From NCBI RefSeq assembly GCF_021390155.1, contig NZ_CP089985.1, positions 4,661,001-4,725,000 of the forward strand: a stretch of DNA of 64,000 nt, read 5' to 3'. The notes below the pieces were generated by a model. That model was not told the origin of the DNA. It did not search any database and saw only the letters and a program-made list of their open reading frames with translations. Both the position numbers and the translations under genes were made by a program. Of the stretch, positions 57,015-64,000 are shown piece by piece (the first letter of the stretch is position 1; each line of letters starts with the position of its first letter). The DNA is from Pseudomonas sp. HN11 (GTDB taxonomy: Bacteria; Pseudomonadota; Gammaproteobacteria; Pseudomonadales; Pseudomonadaceae).

Positions 57015-58007
57015 ATGGGCGGTTTTATCGACATGCAACAGTTGCACGATGAGTTGCTGACCCACCTCATCAAGACCCTCACGCCCGTCCAGATGAAGCA
57101 GTTGGAACCGCACCTGGCCCCGCTGATCCAGAATGCGGCCCAGGCGGTGGCTGAGGACCTGATTGCCTACGCCTACCGTGATCCGGCGTCACGTGGGCGC
57201 GGCGAGCTGATCCTGGAGTCCTACGCCTCGTTCAAGGCAGTGCTGTATTACCGCCTGGCGCACCTGGTGTGGCATTTCCCGGACCAGACCAACGGCGTGT
57301 TTTCGCGCATTGCACTCAAGCTGAGCAGCCAGGGCAAGGTGCTTTCCGGTGCCGAGATCCACCCAGCAGCCCGCATTGGCCGACGCTTCGTGCTGGATCA
57401 TGGGTACGGCACGGTGATCGGCGAAACCTGCGAGATCGGCAACGACTGCTACATCCTCTGCGGCGTGACCCTGGGCGCCCGTGGCATCGCCAACAACCCA
57501 GATGGCAAGCGTCACCCGCGGCTGGGCAATAACGTCGAGGTCGGCTCCGGCGCCCGCGTGCTGGGCTATGTGCTGATTGGCGACAATGTGTTTATCAGCC
57601 CGTCCTGCGTGATCACCCAGGACGTTCCCGCCGGCACCAAGGTGAAGGTGGTGAACCAGATCCAGCTGCAAAAAAACGATGAATCGGACCACGGCAACTA
57701 CCTCGGTGCCTTCGCCCTGGATGAGCGCTTGCACGTGGTGGGCGAGATCAACGCCAGCCACAAAGTGACCGTGCTGGACGCCGATTTCCATCCCTTGCCG
57801 GGGCTAATGCTGGAGCCCACGGTCAAGGAGCGGCACCACCTGCAATTTCGCCTGCATCGCGTCGAGGCAGGCAATCAGCTGCCGCGCTTGCCACTGAACC
57901 TGAAAGTCTGCGGCCCGGAATTTGAGATCACCCTGCTCTCTCCCCCTGGCTTGAGCGCCATGGTGCGCTCCCTGCTGCAAGCCCGCCCACTGATCGTCGG
58001 AGGTTGA
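57015..58007 (+). CDS. Serine O-acetyltransferase-like enzyme with C-terminal extension
   Basis: This product of about 330 residues has an N-terminal helical region and a left-handed beta-helix acyltransferase core (about residues 110-220). CysE-like residues are intact: D128-H129 in FVLDHGYGTVIGE and KRHPRLGNNVEVGSGARVLG. It would make O-acetylserine for the neighbouring PLP enzyme. After the core comes about 110 extra residues (from NDESDHGNYLGAFALDE to the end) that ordinary CysE proteins lack and that I do not recognise. ATG at 57015 has a G-rich ribosome-binding site. Its stop is two bases before the next start. Confidence 0.85.
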   Translation: MGGFIDMQQLHDELLTHLIKTLTPVQMKQLEPHLAPLIQNAAQAVAEDLIAYAYRDPASRGRGELILESYASFKAVLYYRLAHLVWHFPDQTNGVFSRIALKLSSQGKVLSGAEIHPAARIGRRFVLDHGYGTVIGETCEIGNDCYILCGVTLGARGIANNPDGKRHPRLGNNVEVGSGARVLGYVLIGDNVFISPSCVITQDVPAGTKVKVVNQIQLQKNDESDHGNYLGAFALDERLHVVGEINASHKVTVLDADFHPLPGLMLEPTVKERHHLQFRLHRVEAGNQLPRLPLNLKVCGPEFEITLLSPPGLSAMVRSLLQARPLIVGG

Positions 58008-58009
58008 AC

Positions 58010-58738
58010 ATGTCCGTGCACACCATGGAAACCCTGGCGCTGTTCGACAGCGCGCCCTACCAGAATGCCTTCAGCGCCCGGGTGATTGCCGTCAGCGAAC
58101 ACGGCATCGCCCTGGAGCACACGCTGTTTTACCCCACAGGTGGCGGGCAACCAGGCGACACCGGCCACCTCACCCTCGCGGACGGTACGCGGGTCGAAGT
58201 GACCGGCACTGCGCGCGATCCGGTGCTGCGCTCGATCATCTGGCACCAGGTGGAACACTGCCCCGCGCAATTGACTGCAGGCGCACAGGTGGATGCCGGC
58301 CTCGATTGGGACCGCCGCTACCAGCACATGAAAATGCACACCTGCCTGCACCTGCTGTGCTCGATCATCGACGCGCCGGTCACCGGATGCAGTATCAGTG
58401 CGGACAAGGGCCGACTGGATTTCGACCTGCCGGAAATGACCCTCGATAAAGACAGCATCACCCGCGACCTCAATGCGCTGATCGAACAGGCCCACCCGGT
58501 AAAAACCCTATCGATGCCGGCTTCCGAATACTCGACTCTGCTACAAATCACCCGTACACAAGCCGTGGCCCCGCCGGTAATTCAGGGGTCAGTAAGGGTG
58601 ATTGAAGTCGCCGGCATTGATATCCAGCCGTGTGGGGGCACCCACGTGGCCAACACTGAAGAAATTGGTCGGGTGTTCTGCGAGAAGATCGAGAAAAAGA
58701 GCAAGCATAACCGCAGGGTGATTTTGCGGTTCGAGTGA
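58010..58738 (+). CDS. Stand-alone alanyl-tRNA editing protein (AlaX type)
   Basis: This 242-residue protein is homologous to the editing domain of alanyl-tRNA synthetase. It has the PTGGGQPGDTG motif near residue 43, the zinc motif HMKMHTCLH (HxxxH), and the second zinc half CGGTHV (CxxxH). AlaX proteins hydrolyse wrongly charged Ser- or Gly-tRNA(Ala). It is the last gene of the run, with AGG seven bases before the start codon and two bases after the serine acetyltransferase stop. Its presence in a biosynthetic operon suggests it removes a mischarged amino acid that accumulates when the pathway runs. Confidence 0.88.
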   Translation: MSVHTMETLALFDSAPYQNAFSARVIAVSEHGIALEHTLFYPTGGGQPGDTGHLTLADGTRVEVTGTARDPVLRSIIWHQVEHCPAQLTAGAQVDAGLDWDRRYQHMKMHTCLHLLCSIIDAPVTGCSISADKGRLDFDLPEMTLDKDSITRDLNALIEQAHPVKTLSMPASEYSTLLQITRTQAVAPPVIQGSVRVIEVAGIDIQPCGGTHVANTEEIGRVFCEKIEKKSKHNRRVILRFE

Positions 58739-58811
58739 AACGGCACGCAGGTCGCGGTCAATATGAGCGGACTTGGCCTTTCCCATACTGACCTGGCTGT
58801 CACCGGCGACG

Positions 58812-59723
58812 TCACGCTGCCTGGGTTTTAACCCGGGCACTCAGTTCCTCTATTTGCTGTTTCAGTTGTGAGATCACCTGCGTGAACTCGGTAATCATTT
58901 GATCTATACGGGCGCGAAGCTCCTTGTTGTCGTGCATGAGCTCATCAACTGTGCGTGACTCGGACGAAGGGGGCTCATCCGTTTGCGTGGACGGCTGGGT
59001 GTTGCTGGTAACGGTGTCTGCGCCGGCCGAAGCAGGGTCCGAGGAAGTGTCGGAGCTCGTGTGCGCGTCCGGGTTCTCTGGAGCAGTCTGAGTGGGTGGG
59101 GTACCTGGCCCGCCGATCTTTTGATTCAATTCCTGTATTTGTTGTTGAAGCTGTTTGACTATCGCGGTGAACTGGGTCTGCAAGCGCTCGACAGTTTCGC
59201 GCAGTTGGTTATTTTCGGCAGTCAAATGCTTGAGGCTTCGAGGGACCTCCTGCCCCGATACGGGGGCATTTTCTACCGGAGCGCTCGCCTGCGGCGATTC
59301 GCCACTTTTCGATCTCTCGGTAACGTCTGGGGTTGATGGCGAGTTCTCTTTTGCAGGTTCTCCGATCTTGTTGAGTTGTTGAGTAAGCTCAGCCACTTGC
59401 TGTCGCATTTGCATGATTATGGGTGTGAACTGAGCAACCAGCTGGTTCAACTTGTCACGCAGTTGATTGTTTTCCTGAGAGAGCTGCGCGAGCTGACCGG
59501 GGCTGGGTTGTGGGGTGGATGCTGGCGAGTTGACCAAACCGCGATGTGATGAAAACTGCCCACGCTGCTGGGGGTTCATCGGCTGGCGGGGGGGCGCAGA
59601 ATTTGACTCGGTGCTGGGCGATGCGGGGGGTTCAGCCGTTTCGTTTGAATTGGGCACCGACTTCGGGCGCATTTCATAGTTGGCGTGATAGGGCGCGTAT
59701 TGTTGATTGCTTACGCTGGTCAT
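58812..59723 (-). CDS. Hypothetical protein with disordered N-terminus and three coiled-coil repeats
   Basis: This 303-residue protein of unknown function has a Ser/Pro/Gln-rich N-terminus (MTSVSNQQYAPYHANYEMRP). Three related helical blocks of about 40 residues follow (near 77-120, 170-205 and 262-300), each of the pattern NNQLRD or NKELRA, then QFTPIIMQM-type, then QQ(V/I)xELxxx. They are separated by long Ser/Thr/Pro linkers. There is no signal peptide, membrane segment or cysteine. GAGAGG lies before the start at 59723. Its first 15 residues and the NPQQRGQFSSH segment match the next gene upstream, so the two are paralogues. Confidence 0.75.
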   Translation of the reverse strand: MTSVSNQQYAPYHANYEMRPKSVPNSNETAEPPASPSTESNSAPPRQPMNPQQRGQFSSHRGLVNSPASTPQPSPGQLAQLSQENNQLRDKLNQLVAQFTPIIMQMRQQVAELTQQLNKIGEPAKENSPSTPDVTERSKSGESPQASAPVENAPVSGQEVPRSLKHLTAENNQLRETVERLQTQFTAIVKQLQQQIQELNQKIGGPGTPPTQTAPENPDAHTSSDTSSDPASAGADTVTSNTQPSTQTDEPPSSESRTVDELMHDNKELRARIDQMITEFTQVISQLKQQIEELSARVKTQAA

Positions 59724-59889
59724 GGAGGGCCTCTCAGATTCAGGTGCTGTATTCACGAATATTGCTCGCCAGACGACCTGAAACGCAGGCCATCTGGCTA
59801 CCTGATTGGCTGATATCTGAAAAGGGTTCCACGGACGTAGGACGTATGAATAGCAAAGTGTGTCGGGGTCAGCCGTCAAAGCACTGCTT

Positions 59890-59967
59890 TCAGATCATCC
59901 ACGCCTCCACAAACCGATTCACCGGCGTCGCCTCAAGCCGTACGTGATCCTTACACGGCATAAAAAT
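59890..59967 (-). pseudogene. Duplicated 3' end of prpD
   Basis: About 78 bases between the two repeat-protein genes match the last 25 or so codons of prpD (61234 onward), including the stop codon region and the CACAAACCGATTCACCGGCG stretch. It has no start and lies out of context. The start of the match overlaps the 3' end of the upstream gene. It marks the junction of a tandem duplication. Confidence 0.85.
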
Positions 59968-61087
59968 GCCCCTTCTTAAATTCTCCAAGCGCTTCATCCA
60001 AAGGGGATGGCCGAGGCGCGAGCAGGTCATGCGTCTCTTTTGCGAGCGTTTGCAGGGCATGCTGGTTCTGTACCTCCTGCTTCAACTCACCCAGCGCTTC
60101 ATCCAGAGGGGATGGCCGAGGCGCGAGCAAGTCATGCGTCTCTTTTGCGAGCGTTTGCAGGGCATGCTGGTTCTGTACCTCCTGCTTCAACTCACCCAGC
60201 GCTTCATCCAGAGGGGATGGCCGAGGCGCGAGCAGGTCATGCGTCTCTTTTGCGAGCGTTTGCAGGGCATGCTGGTTCTGTACCTCCTGCTTCAACTCAC
60301 CCAACGCTTCATCCAGAGGGGATGGTCGAGGCGCGAGCAGGTCATGCGTCTCTTTTGCGAGCGTTTGCAGGGCATGCTGGTTCTGTACCTCCTGCTTGAA
60401 CTCACCCAGTGCTTTGGCCAGAGGGGATGGCGGAGGCGCGAGCAGGTCATGCGTCTCTTTTGCGAGCGTTTGCAGGGCATGCTGGTTCTGTACCTCCTGC
60501 TTCAACTCACCCAGCGCTTTGCATAGAGGGGATGGCCGAGGCGCGAGCAGGTCATGCGTCTCTTTTGCGAGCGTTTGCAGGGCATGCTGGTTCTGTACCT
60601 CCTGCTTCAACTCACCCAGCGCTTCATCCAGAGGGGATGGCCGAGGCGCGAGCAAGTCATGCGTCTCTTTTGCGAGCGTTTGCAGGGCATGCTGGTTCTG
60701 TACCTCCTGCTTCAACTCACCCAGCGCCTTATCCAGAGGGGATGGCCGAGGCGCGAGCAGGTCATGCGTCTCTTTTGCGAGCGTTTGCAGGGCATGCTGG
60801 TTCTGTACCTCCTGCTTGAACTCACCCAGCGCTTTGGCCAGAGGGGATGGCCGAGGTGTAACTAATGCCCGTGTTGAGTCGGCAAGCTGGTTTTGCAGTT
60901 GGCTATGGGCTGAAAGCCGGCCACGTTGCTGCGAGTTCATCGGCTTGTGGGACGGTGTTGAATGACCTTGGCTGTTGGTATTGGCACCCACTTCGGCACC
61001 GACTTCATAGCAAATGCGCTTCGGCTTAGGGGGCCTCTCACAGTGGGTGGGATAAGGAGCGTAATGTTGATTGTTTACACTGGTCAT
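59951..61087 (-). CDS. Hypothetical protein built of eight 35-residue repeats plus a partial ninth
   Basis: This 378-residue protein has an N-terminal region like its paralogue (MTSVNNQHYAPYPTHCERPP, then PMNSQQRGRLSAHS). Eight nearly identical 35-residue units follow, of pattern APRPSPLDEALGELKQEV then QNQHALQTLAKETHDLL, with a truncated ninth unit ending in FKKGHFYAV. Each unit has a PRPSPL turn and a long amphipathic helix. The last residues are encoded by sequence derived from the prpD remnant, so the original C-terminus was lost in the duplication. There is no signal peptide or membrane segment. GAGAGG precedes the start codon. The function is unknown. Confidence 0.75.
   Translation of the reverse strand: MTSVNNQHYAPYPTHCERPPKPKRICYEVGAEVGANTNSQGHSTPSHKPMNSQQRGRLSAHSQLQNQLADSTRALVTPRPSPLAKALGEFKQEVQNQHALQTLAKETHDLLAPRPSPLDKALGELKQEVQNQHALQTLAKETHDLLAPRPSPLDEALGELKQEVQNQHALQTLAKETHDLLAPRPSPLCKALGELKQEVQNQHALQTLAKETHDLLAPPPSPLAKALGEFKQEVQNQHALQTLAKETHDLLAPRPSPLDEALGELKQEVQNQHALQTLAKETHDLLAPRPSPLDEALGELKQEVQNQHALQTLAKETHDLLAPRPSPLDEALGELKQEVQNQHALQTLAKETHDLLAPRPSPLDEALGEFKKGHFYAV
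59985..60857. repeat. 105-bp tandem repeat array inside a coding sequence
   Basis: A unit of exactly 105 bases recurs with few changes, as shown by the GAGGGGATGGCCGAGGCGCG core at about 60001, 60106, 60211, 60316, 60421, 60526, 60631, 60736 and 60841. Variation is concentrated in the short CTTCATCC/CTTTGGCC/CTTTGCAT segment, which encodes the two residues after PSPL. There are eight full copies. High identity indicates recent expansion or gene conversion, and copy number probably varies between strains. Confidence 0.95.
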
Positions 61088-61233
61088 ACAGTGCCTCTCA
61101 GGTTCATGGGATGTATTCAAAACGGCCCGTTGCGGGCCGTCTGATACCTGATTGGCAACTATCTGAAAATGGTTCCCCACGTGTAGGAACCTGAGCCTAA
61201 AAGCGTGTCAATGCCACCCATCAAAACGCGCGT

Positions 61234-62718
61234 TCAGATCACCCACGCTTCCACAAACCGATTCACCGGCGTCGCCTCAAGCCGTGCCTGGTCCTTGCAC
61301 AACGCAAAAATCTCGGCACTGCGCTGTGCGGTAAACCGTGTGGCCAGGTTGGCCTTGAACTTGTCTTCCAGCAACGGAATGCCCTCGACCCGGCGACGGC
61401 GATGACCTATCGGGTATTCAACTACCACCTGTTCAGTGCTGGTGCCATCTTTGAAAAACACCTGCACGGCATTGGCGATGGAGCGCTTGTCCGCCTCCAG
61501 GTATTCGCGGCTGTAACGTGGGTCTTCGACGATGGCCATCTTTTCCCGCAACTGATCGATGATTGGATGGGCGGCGTGGAATTCGTCCTCGTACTGCTCG
61601 GCCACCAGCTTGCCAAACACCAACGGCACGGCTGTCATGTACTGCAGGCAATGATCGCGATCAGCGGCGTTGGCCAGTTGGCCGACCTTGGAGATGATGC
61701 GAATCGCCGACTCATGGGTAGTGACCACGATACGTTCGATTTCCTGCAGACGATCTTTCACCAATGGGTGCAAGGTCACCGCCGCCTCACAGGCCGTTTG
61801 TGCGTGGAACTCGGCAGGAAAACTGATTTTGAACAACACGTTCTCCATCACATAGGTGCCGTAGGGCTGGGACAGACTGAACGCGCGTTTGTCCTCCGGC
61901 TTGAGCGCCAGGTCCTTGTTGGTGTGGCTGAATAGCACGTCGTAGAAACCCCACTGTGGCGCGCTCAGTACGCCAGGAATGCCCATCTCGCCACGCAAGG
62001 CGATATCCGCCAGACGCACGCCTCGACTCGACGCATCCCCCGCCGCCCATGATTTGCGCGAACCGGCATTCGGCGCATGCCGGTAGGTGCGCAATGCCTG
62101 CCCATCGACAAACGCATGGGACAAGGCCGCCAGCAACTGCTCACGGTTGGCGCCCATCAGCTTGGCGGTGACCGCCGTGGAGGCGACTTTCACCAGCAAC
62201 ACATGGTCAAGGCCGACGCGATTGAAGGAGTTTTCCAAGGCCATCACACCCTGGATTTCGTGGGCCATGATCATCGCCTCCAGCACCGCGCGCATGGTCA
62301 GCGGCGCGTCACCATTGGCCACGCGTTTTTGCGACAGGTGATCCGCCACGGCGAGGATGCCGCCGAGGTTGTCCGAGGGGTGCCCCCATTCGGCAGCGAG
62401 CCAGGTGTCGTTGTAATCGAGCCAGCGCACGATGCAACCGATGTCCCAGGCCGCCTTCACCGGGTCGAGCCGGAAGGAAGTGCCCGGCACCCGAGCGCCA
62501 AACGGCACCACCGTACCCTCGACGATCGGCCCCAGGTGCTTGGTGCACTCGGGGAAGCGCAGGGCCAACAGACCACAGCCCAAGGTGTCCATCAGGCAGT
62601 TGCGGGCGGTGTCCAGTGCGTCCTGGGAATGGATCCGGTAAGTGAGGACATAGTCGGCGATGTCCTGCAGGACCTGGTCGTAGTCGGGGCGGTTGTTCTG
62701 GTCGACGTTGGTGCTCAT
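61234..62718 (-). CDS. prpD: 2-methylcitrate dehydratase
   Basis: This 494-residue enzyme of the 2-methylcitrate cycle of propionate degradation belongs to the MmgE/PrpD family ([57 protein letters not shown]). The start at 62718 ([17 protein letters not shown]) gives the usual length; an ATG eleven codons upstream is less likely. It follows prpF on the same strand. A piece of its 3' end is repeated at 59890-59967. Confidence 0.95.
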   Translation of the reverse strand: MSTNVDQNNRPDYDQVLQDIADYVLTYRIHSQDALDTARNCLMDTLGCGLLALRFPECTKHLGPIVEGTVVPFGARVPGTSFRLDPVKAAWDIGCIVRWLDYNDTWLAAEWGHPSDNLGGILAVADHLSQKRVANGDAPLTMRAVLEAMIMAHEIQGVMALENSFNRVGLDHVLLVKVASTAVTAKLMGANREQLLAALSHAFVDGQALRTYRHAPNAGSRKSWAAGDASSRGVRLADIALRGEMGIPGVLSAPQWGFYDVLFSHTNKDLALKPEDKRAFSLSQPYGTYVMENVLFKISFPAEFHAQTACEAAVTLHPLVKDRLQEIERIVVTTHESAIRIISKVGQLANAADRDHCLQYMTAVPLVFGKLVAEQYEDEFHAAHPIIDQLREKMAIVEDPRYSREYLEADKRSIANAVQVFFKDGTSTEQVVVEYPIGHRRRRVEGIPLLEDKFKANLATRFTAQRSAEIFALCKDQARLEATPVNRFVEAWVI

Positions 62719-62804
62719 GGCAGTACTCCAAAAGGTTAGGGGTTGTTCCATCCTCAGGTCAGGGTTGAAGTGTCATGGCGGGTCTGATTGCCCGTTTTTG
62801 GGGG

Positions 62805-63995
62805 TTAAAACGCGTCACCGGGGACGCGTACGAAGCCTTCCATCAGCACCCTGGCGCTGCGGCTCATGATGGCTTTCTTCACCACCCACTCGCCGTTCAT
62901 CTGTGTGGCCTCTGCGCCGACGCGCAACGTGCCGGACGGATGCCCGAACCGCACCGCGTTGCGCTCCACACCACCGGCCGCCAGGTTGACCAAGGTTCCG
63001 GAAATCGCCGCAGCCGTACCAATCGCCACCGCCGCCGTGCCCATCATCGCGTGGTGCAATCTGCCCATCGACAGCGCACGCACCAGCAGGTCCACATCAT
63101 CCGCCTTGATCGCCTTGCCACTGGACGCCACGTAGTCCGCAGGCTTGGCCACGAACGCGACTTTCGGCGTGTGCTGGCGCTGGGCGGCTTCGTCCAGGTG
63201 CTTGATCAGGCCCATGCGCAACGCGCCGTAGGCCCGTACGGTTTCAAACATCGCCAGGGCCTTGGGGTCGCTGTTGATTGCGCCTTGCAGCTCGGTGCCG
63301 GTGTAGCCGAGGTCTTCGGCGTTGATGAAGATGGTCGGGATACCGGCGTTGATCAGCGTGGCCTTGAAGGTGCCGACGCCAGGCACTTCCAGGTCGTCGA
63401 TCAGGTTGCCGGTGGGGAACATCGAACCACCGCCGCCCTCTTCTTCCGCCGCCGGGTCCATGAACTCCAACTGCACTTCGGCGGCCGGGAAGGTCACACC
63501 GTCCAGTTCGAAATCACCGGTTTCCTGTACAGCGCCGTCGGTGATCGGCACATGGGCGATGATGGTCTTGCCGATATTGGCCTGCCACACCCGCACCACG
63601 GCCACGCCGTTCTGGGGGACGCGGGCCGGGTCGACCAGGCCAGCGCTGATGGCGAAGGAACCGACCGCCGCCGACAGGTTGCCGCAGTTGCCACTCCAAT
63701 CCACGAACGGCTTGTCGATGGAGACCTGACCGAACAGGTAGTCCACGTCGTGCTCGGCGCGGGTACTTTTGCACAGGATTACCGTCTTGCTGGTGCTCGA
63801 GGTGGCGCCGCCCATGCCGTCGATCTGCTTGTCGTAGGGATCGGGACTGCCGATCACCCGCAACAGCAAGGCATCGCGCGCGGCACCCGGCACCTGCGCC
63901 GACTCGGGCAGGTCCTCGAGGCTGAAAAACACGCCCTTGCTGGTGCCGCCGCGCATGTAGGTGGCGGGTATCTTGATTTGCGCTACGTGTGTCAT
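62805..63995 (-). CDS. prpF: PrpF, isomerase/accessory protein of the AcnD-dependent 2-methylcitrate pathway
   Basis: This 396-residue protein belongs to the PrpF family with a diaminopimelate-epimerase-like fold (IPATYMRGGTSKGVFF, GMGGATSSTSKTVI, DWSGNCGNLSAAVG with the family's active-site Cys). PrpF works with the Fe/S dehydratase AcnD and acts on the aconitate-type intermediate. Its presence shows that this organism uses the AcnD/PrpF branch; acnD should lie beyond the right edge. PrpD follows 86 bases downstream. Confidence 0.94.
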   Translation of the reverse strand: MTHVAQIKIPATYMRGGTSKGVFFSLEDLPESAQVPGAARDALLLRVIGSPDPYDKQIDGMGGATSSTSKTVILCKSTRAEHDVDYLFGQVSIDKPFVDWSGNCGNLSAAVGSFAISAGLVDPARVPQNGVAVVRVWQANIGKTIIAHVPITDGAVQETGDFELDGVTFPAAEVQLEFMDPAAEEEGGGGSMFPTGNLIDDLEVPGVGTFKATLINAGIPTIFINAEDLGYTGTELQGAINSDPKALAMFETVRAYGALRMGLIKHLDEAAQRQHTPKVAFVAKPADYVASSGKAIKADDVDLLVRALSMGRLHHAMMGTAAVAIGTAAAISGTLVNLAAGGVERNAVRFGHPSGTLRVGAEATQMNGEWVVKKAIMSRSARVLMEGFVRVPGDAF

Positions 63996-64000
63996 GGTGT

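Noticed and set aside
59966..60526. Plus-strand repeat frames (RREQVMRLFCERLQGML type)
   Set aside because: These are frames opposite the 105-bp array. Because the period is a multiple of three, every frame of the array stays open; the minus frame has the start, ribosome-binding site and the paralogue.
59985..60857. CRISPR array
   Set aside because: The units are 105 bases and contiguous without unique spacers, they stay in one reading frame, and no cas genes are near.

Overview
The window looks like a chromosomal segment of a Pseudomonas, most likely of the P. fluorescens group. It carries Pseudomonas-specific gene orders: ffs/ligA/zipA/smc/xdh, dacB-rlmKL-rmf-pyrD, and nasST-nasA-kinase-cobA-oprF-sigX-cmpX-cfrX-cmaX-rraA-estX-ppsA/ppsR. 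It is GC-rich, and REP hairpins typical of this group sit between several genes. All identifications come from reading the sequence and recognising families; no database search was run.

Layout. 1-8.6 kb: the 5' part of dnaX on the minus strand, then accessory genes: a DMT exporter with a divergent LysR regulator, a muramidase paired with a small periplasmic protein, and an SF1 helicase with a small partner. These lie between dnaX and the 4.5S RNA gene (ffs), which I recall as close neighbours in other pseudomonads. A zinc metallopeptidase follows. 8.7-16.5 kb: ligA, zipA, smc and a GntR regulator, all minus strand. 16.8-25.1 kb: purine catabolism (xdhABC, guaD), a second GntR regulator and a BenE-type transporter. 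25.1-34 kb: yggL, dacB, a CHASE-like/PAS/GGDEF diguanylate cyclase, rlmKL, rmf and pyrD. 34-36.6 kb: three orphan genes resembling parts of a SPI-1-type type III secretion system (IagB-like transglycosylase, HilA-like DNA-binding domain, InvG-like secretin). 36.8-42.5 kb: the nitrate-assimilation control region (nasS, nasT, nasA, phosphatase-kinase, cobA). A readable ANTAR-type antitermination leader lies before nasA, but the nitrite and nitrate reductase genes usually found before cobA are absent. 42.5-51.6 kb: oprF, sigX, cmpX, cfrX, cmaX, rraA, an esterase, ppsA and ppsR.

51.7-58.7 kb holds the most unusual locus. A MocR-type regulator is divergent from a five-gene run: a DMT exporter, a four-domain fusion (JAMM protease, MoaD/ThiS-like sulfur carrier ending internally in Gly-Gly, E1-like adenylyltransferase, rhodanese), a divergent cysteine-synthase-like PLP enzyme, a serine acetyltransferase with an extra C-terminal region, and a stand-alone alanyl-tRNA editing protein. 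I read it as a self-contained, carrier-protein-dependent sulfur incorporation pathway. The product may be cysteine or a cysteine-like amino acid, with export and possibly tRNA-proofreading protection.

58.8-64 kb: two tandem paralogous genes for low-complexity or coiled-coil proteins of unknown role. One contains eight full 105-bp repeats plus a partial ninth. A copy of the 3' end of prpD lies between them, which records the duplication. Then come prpD and prpF of the 2-methylcitrate pathway.
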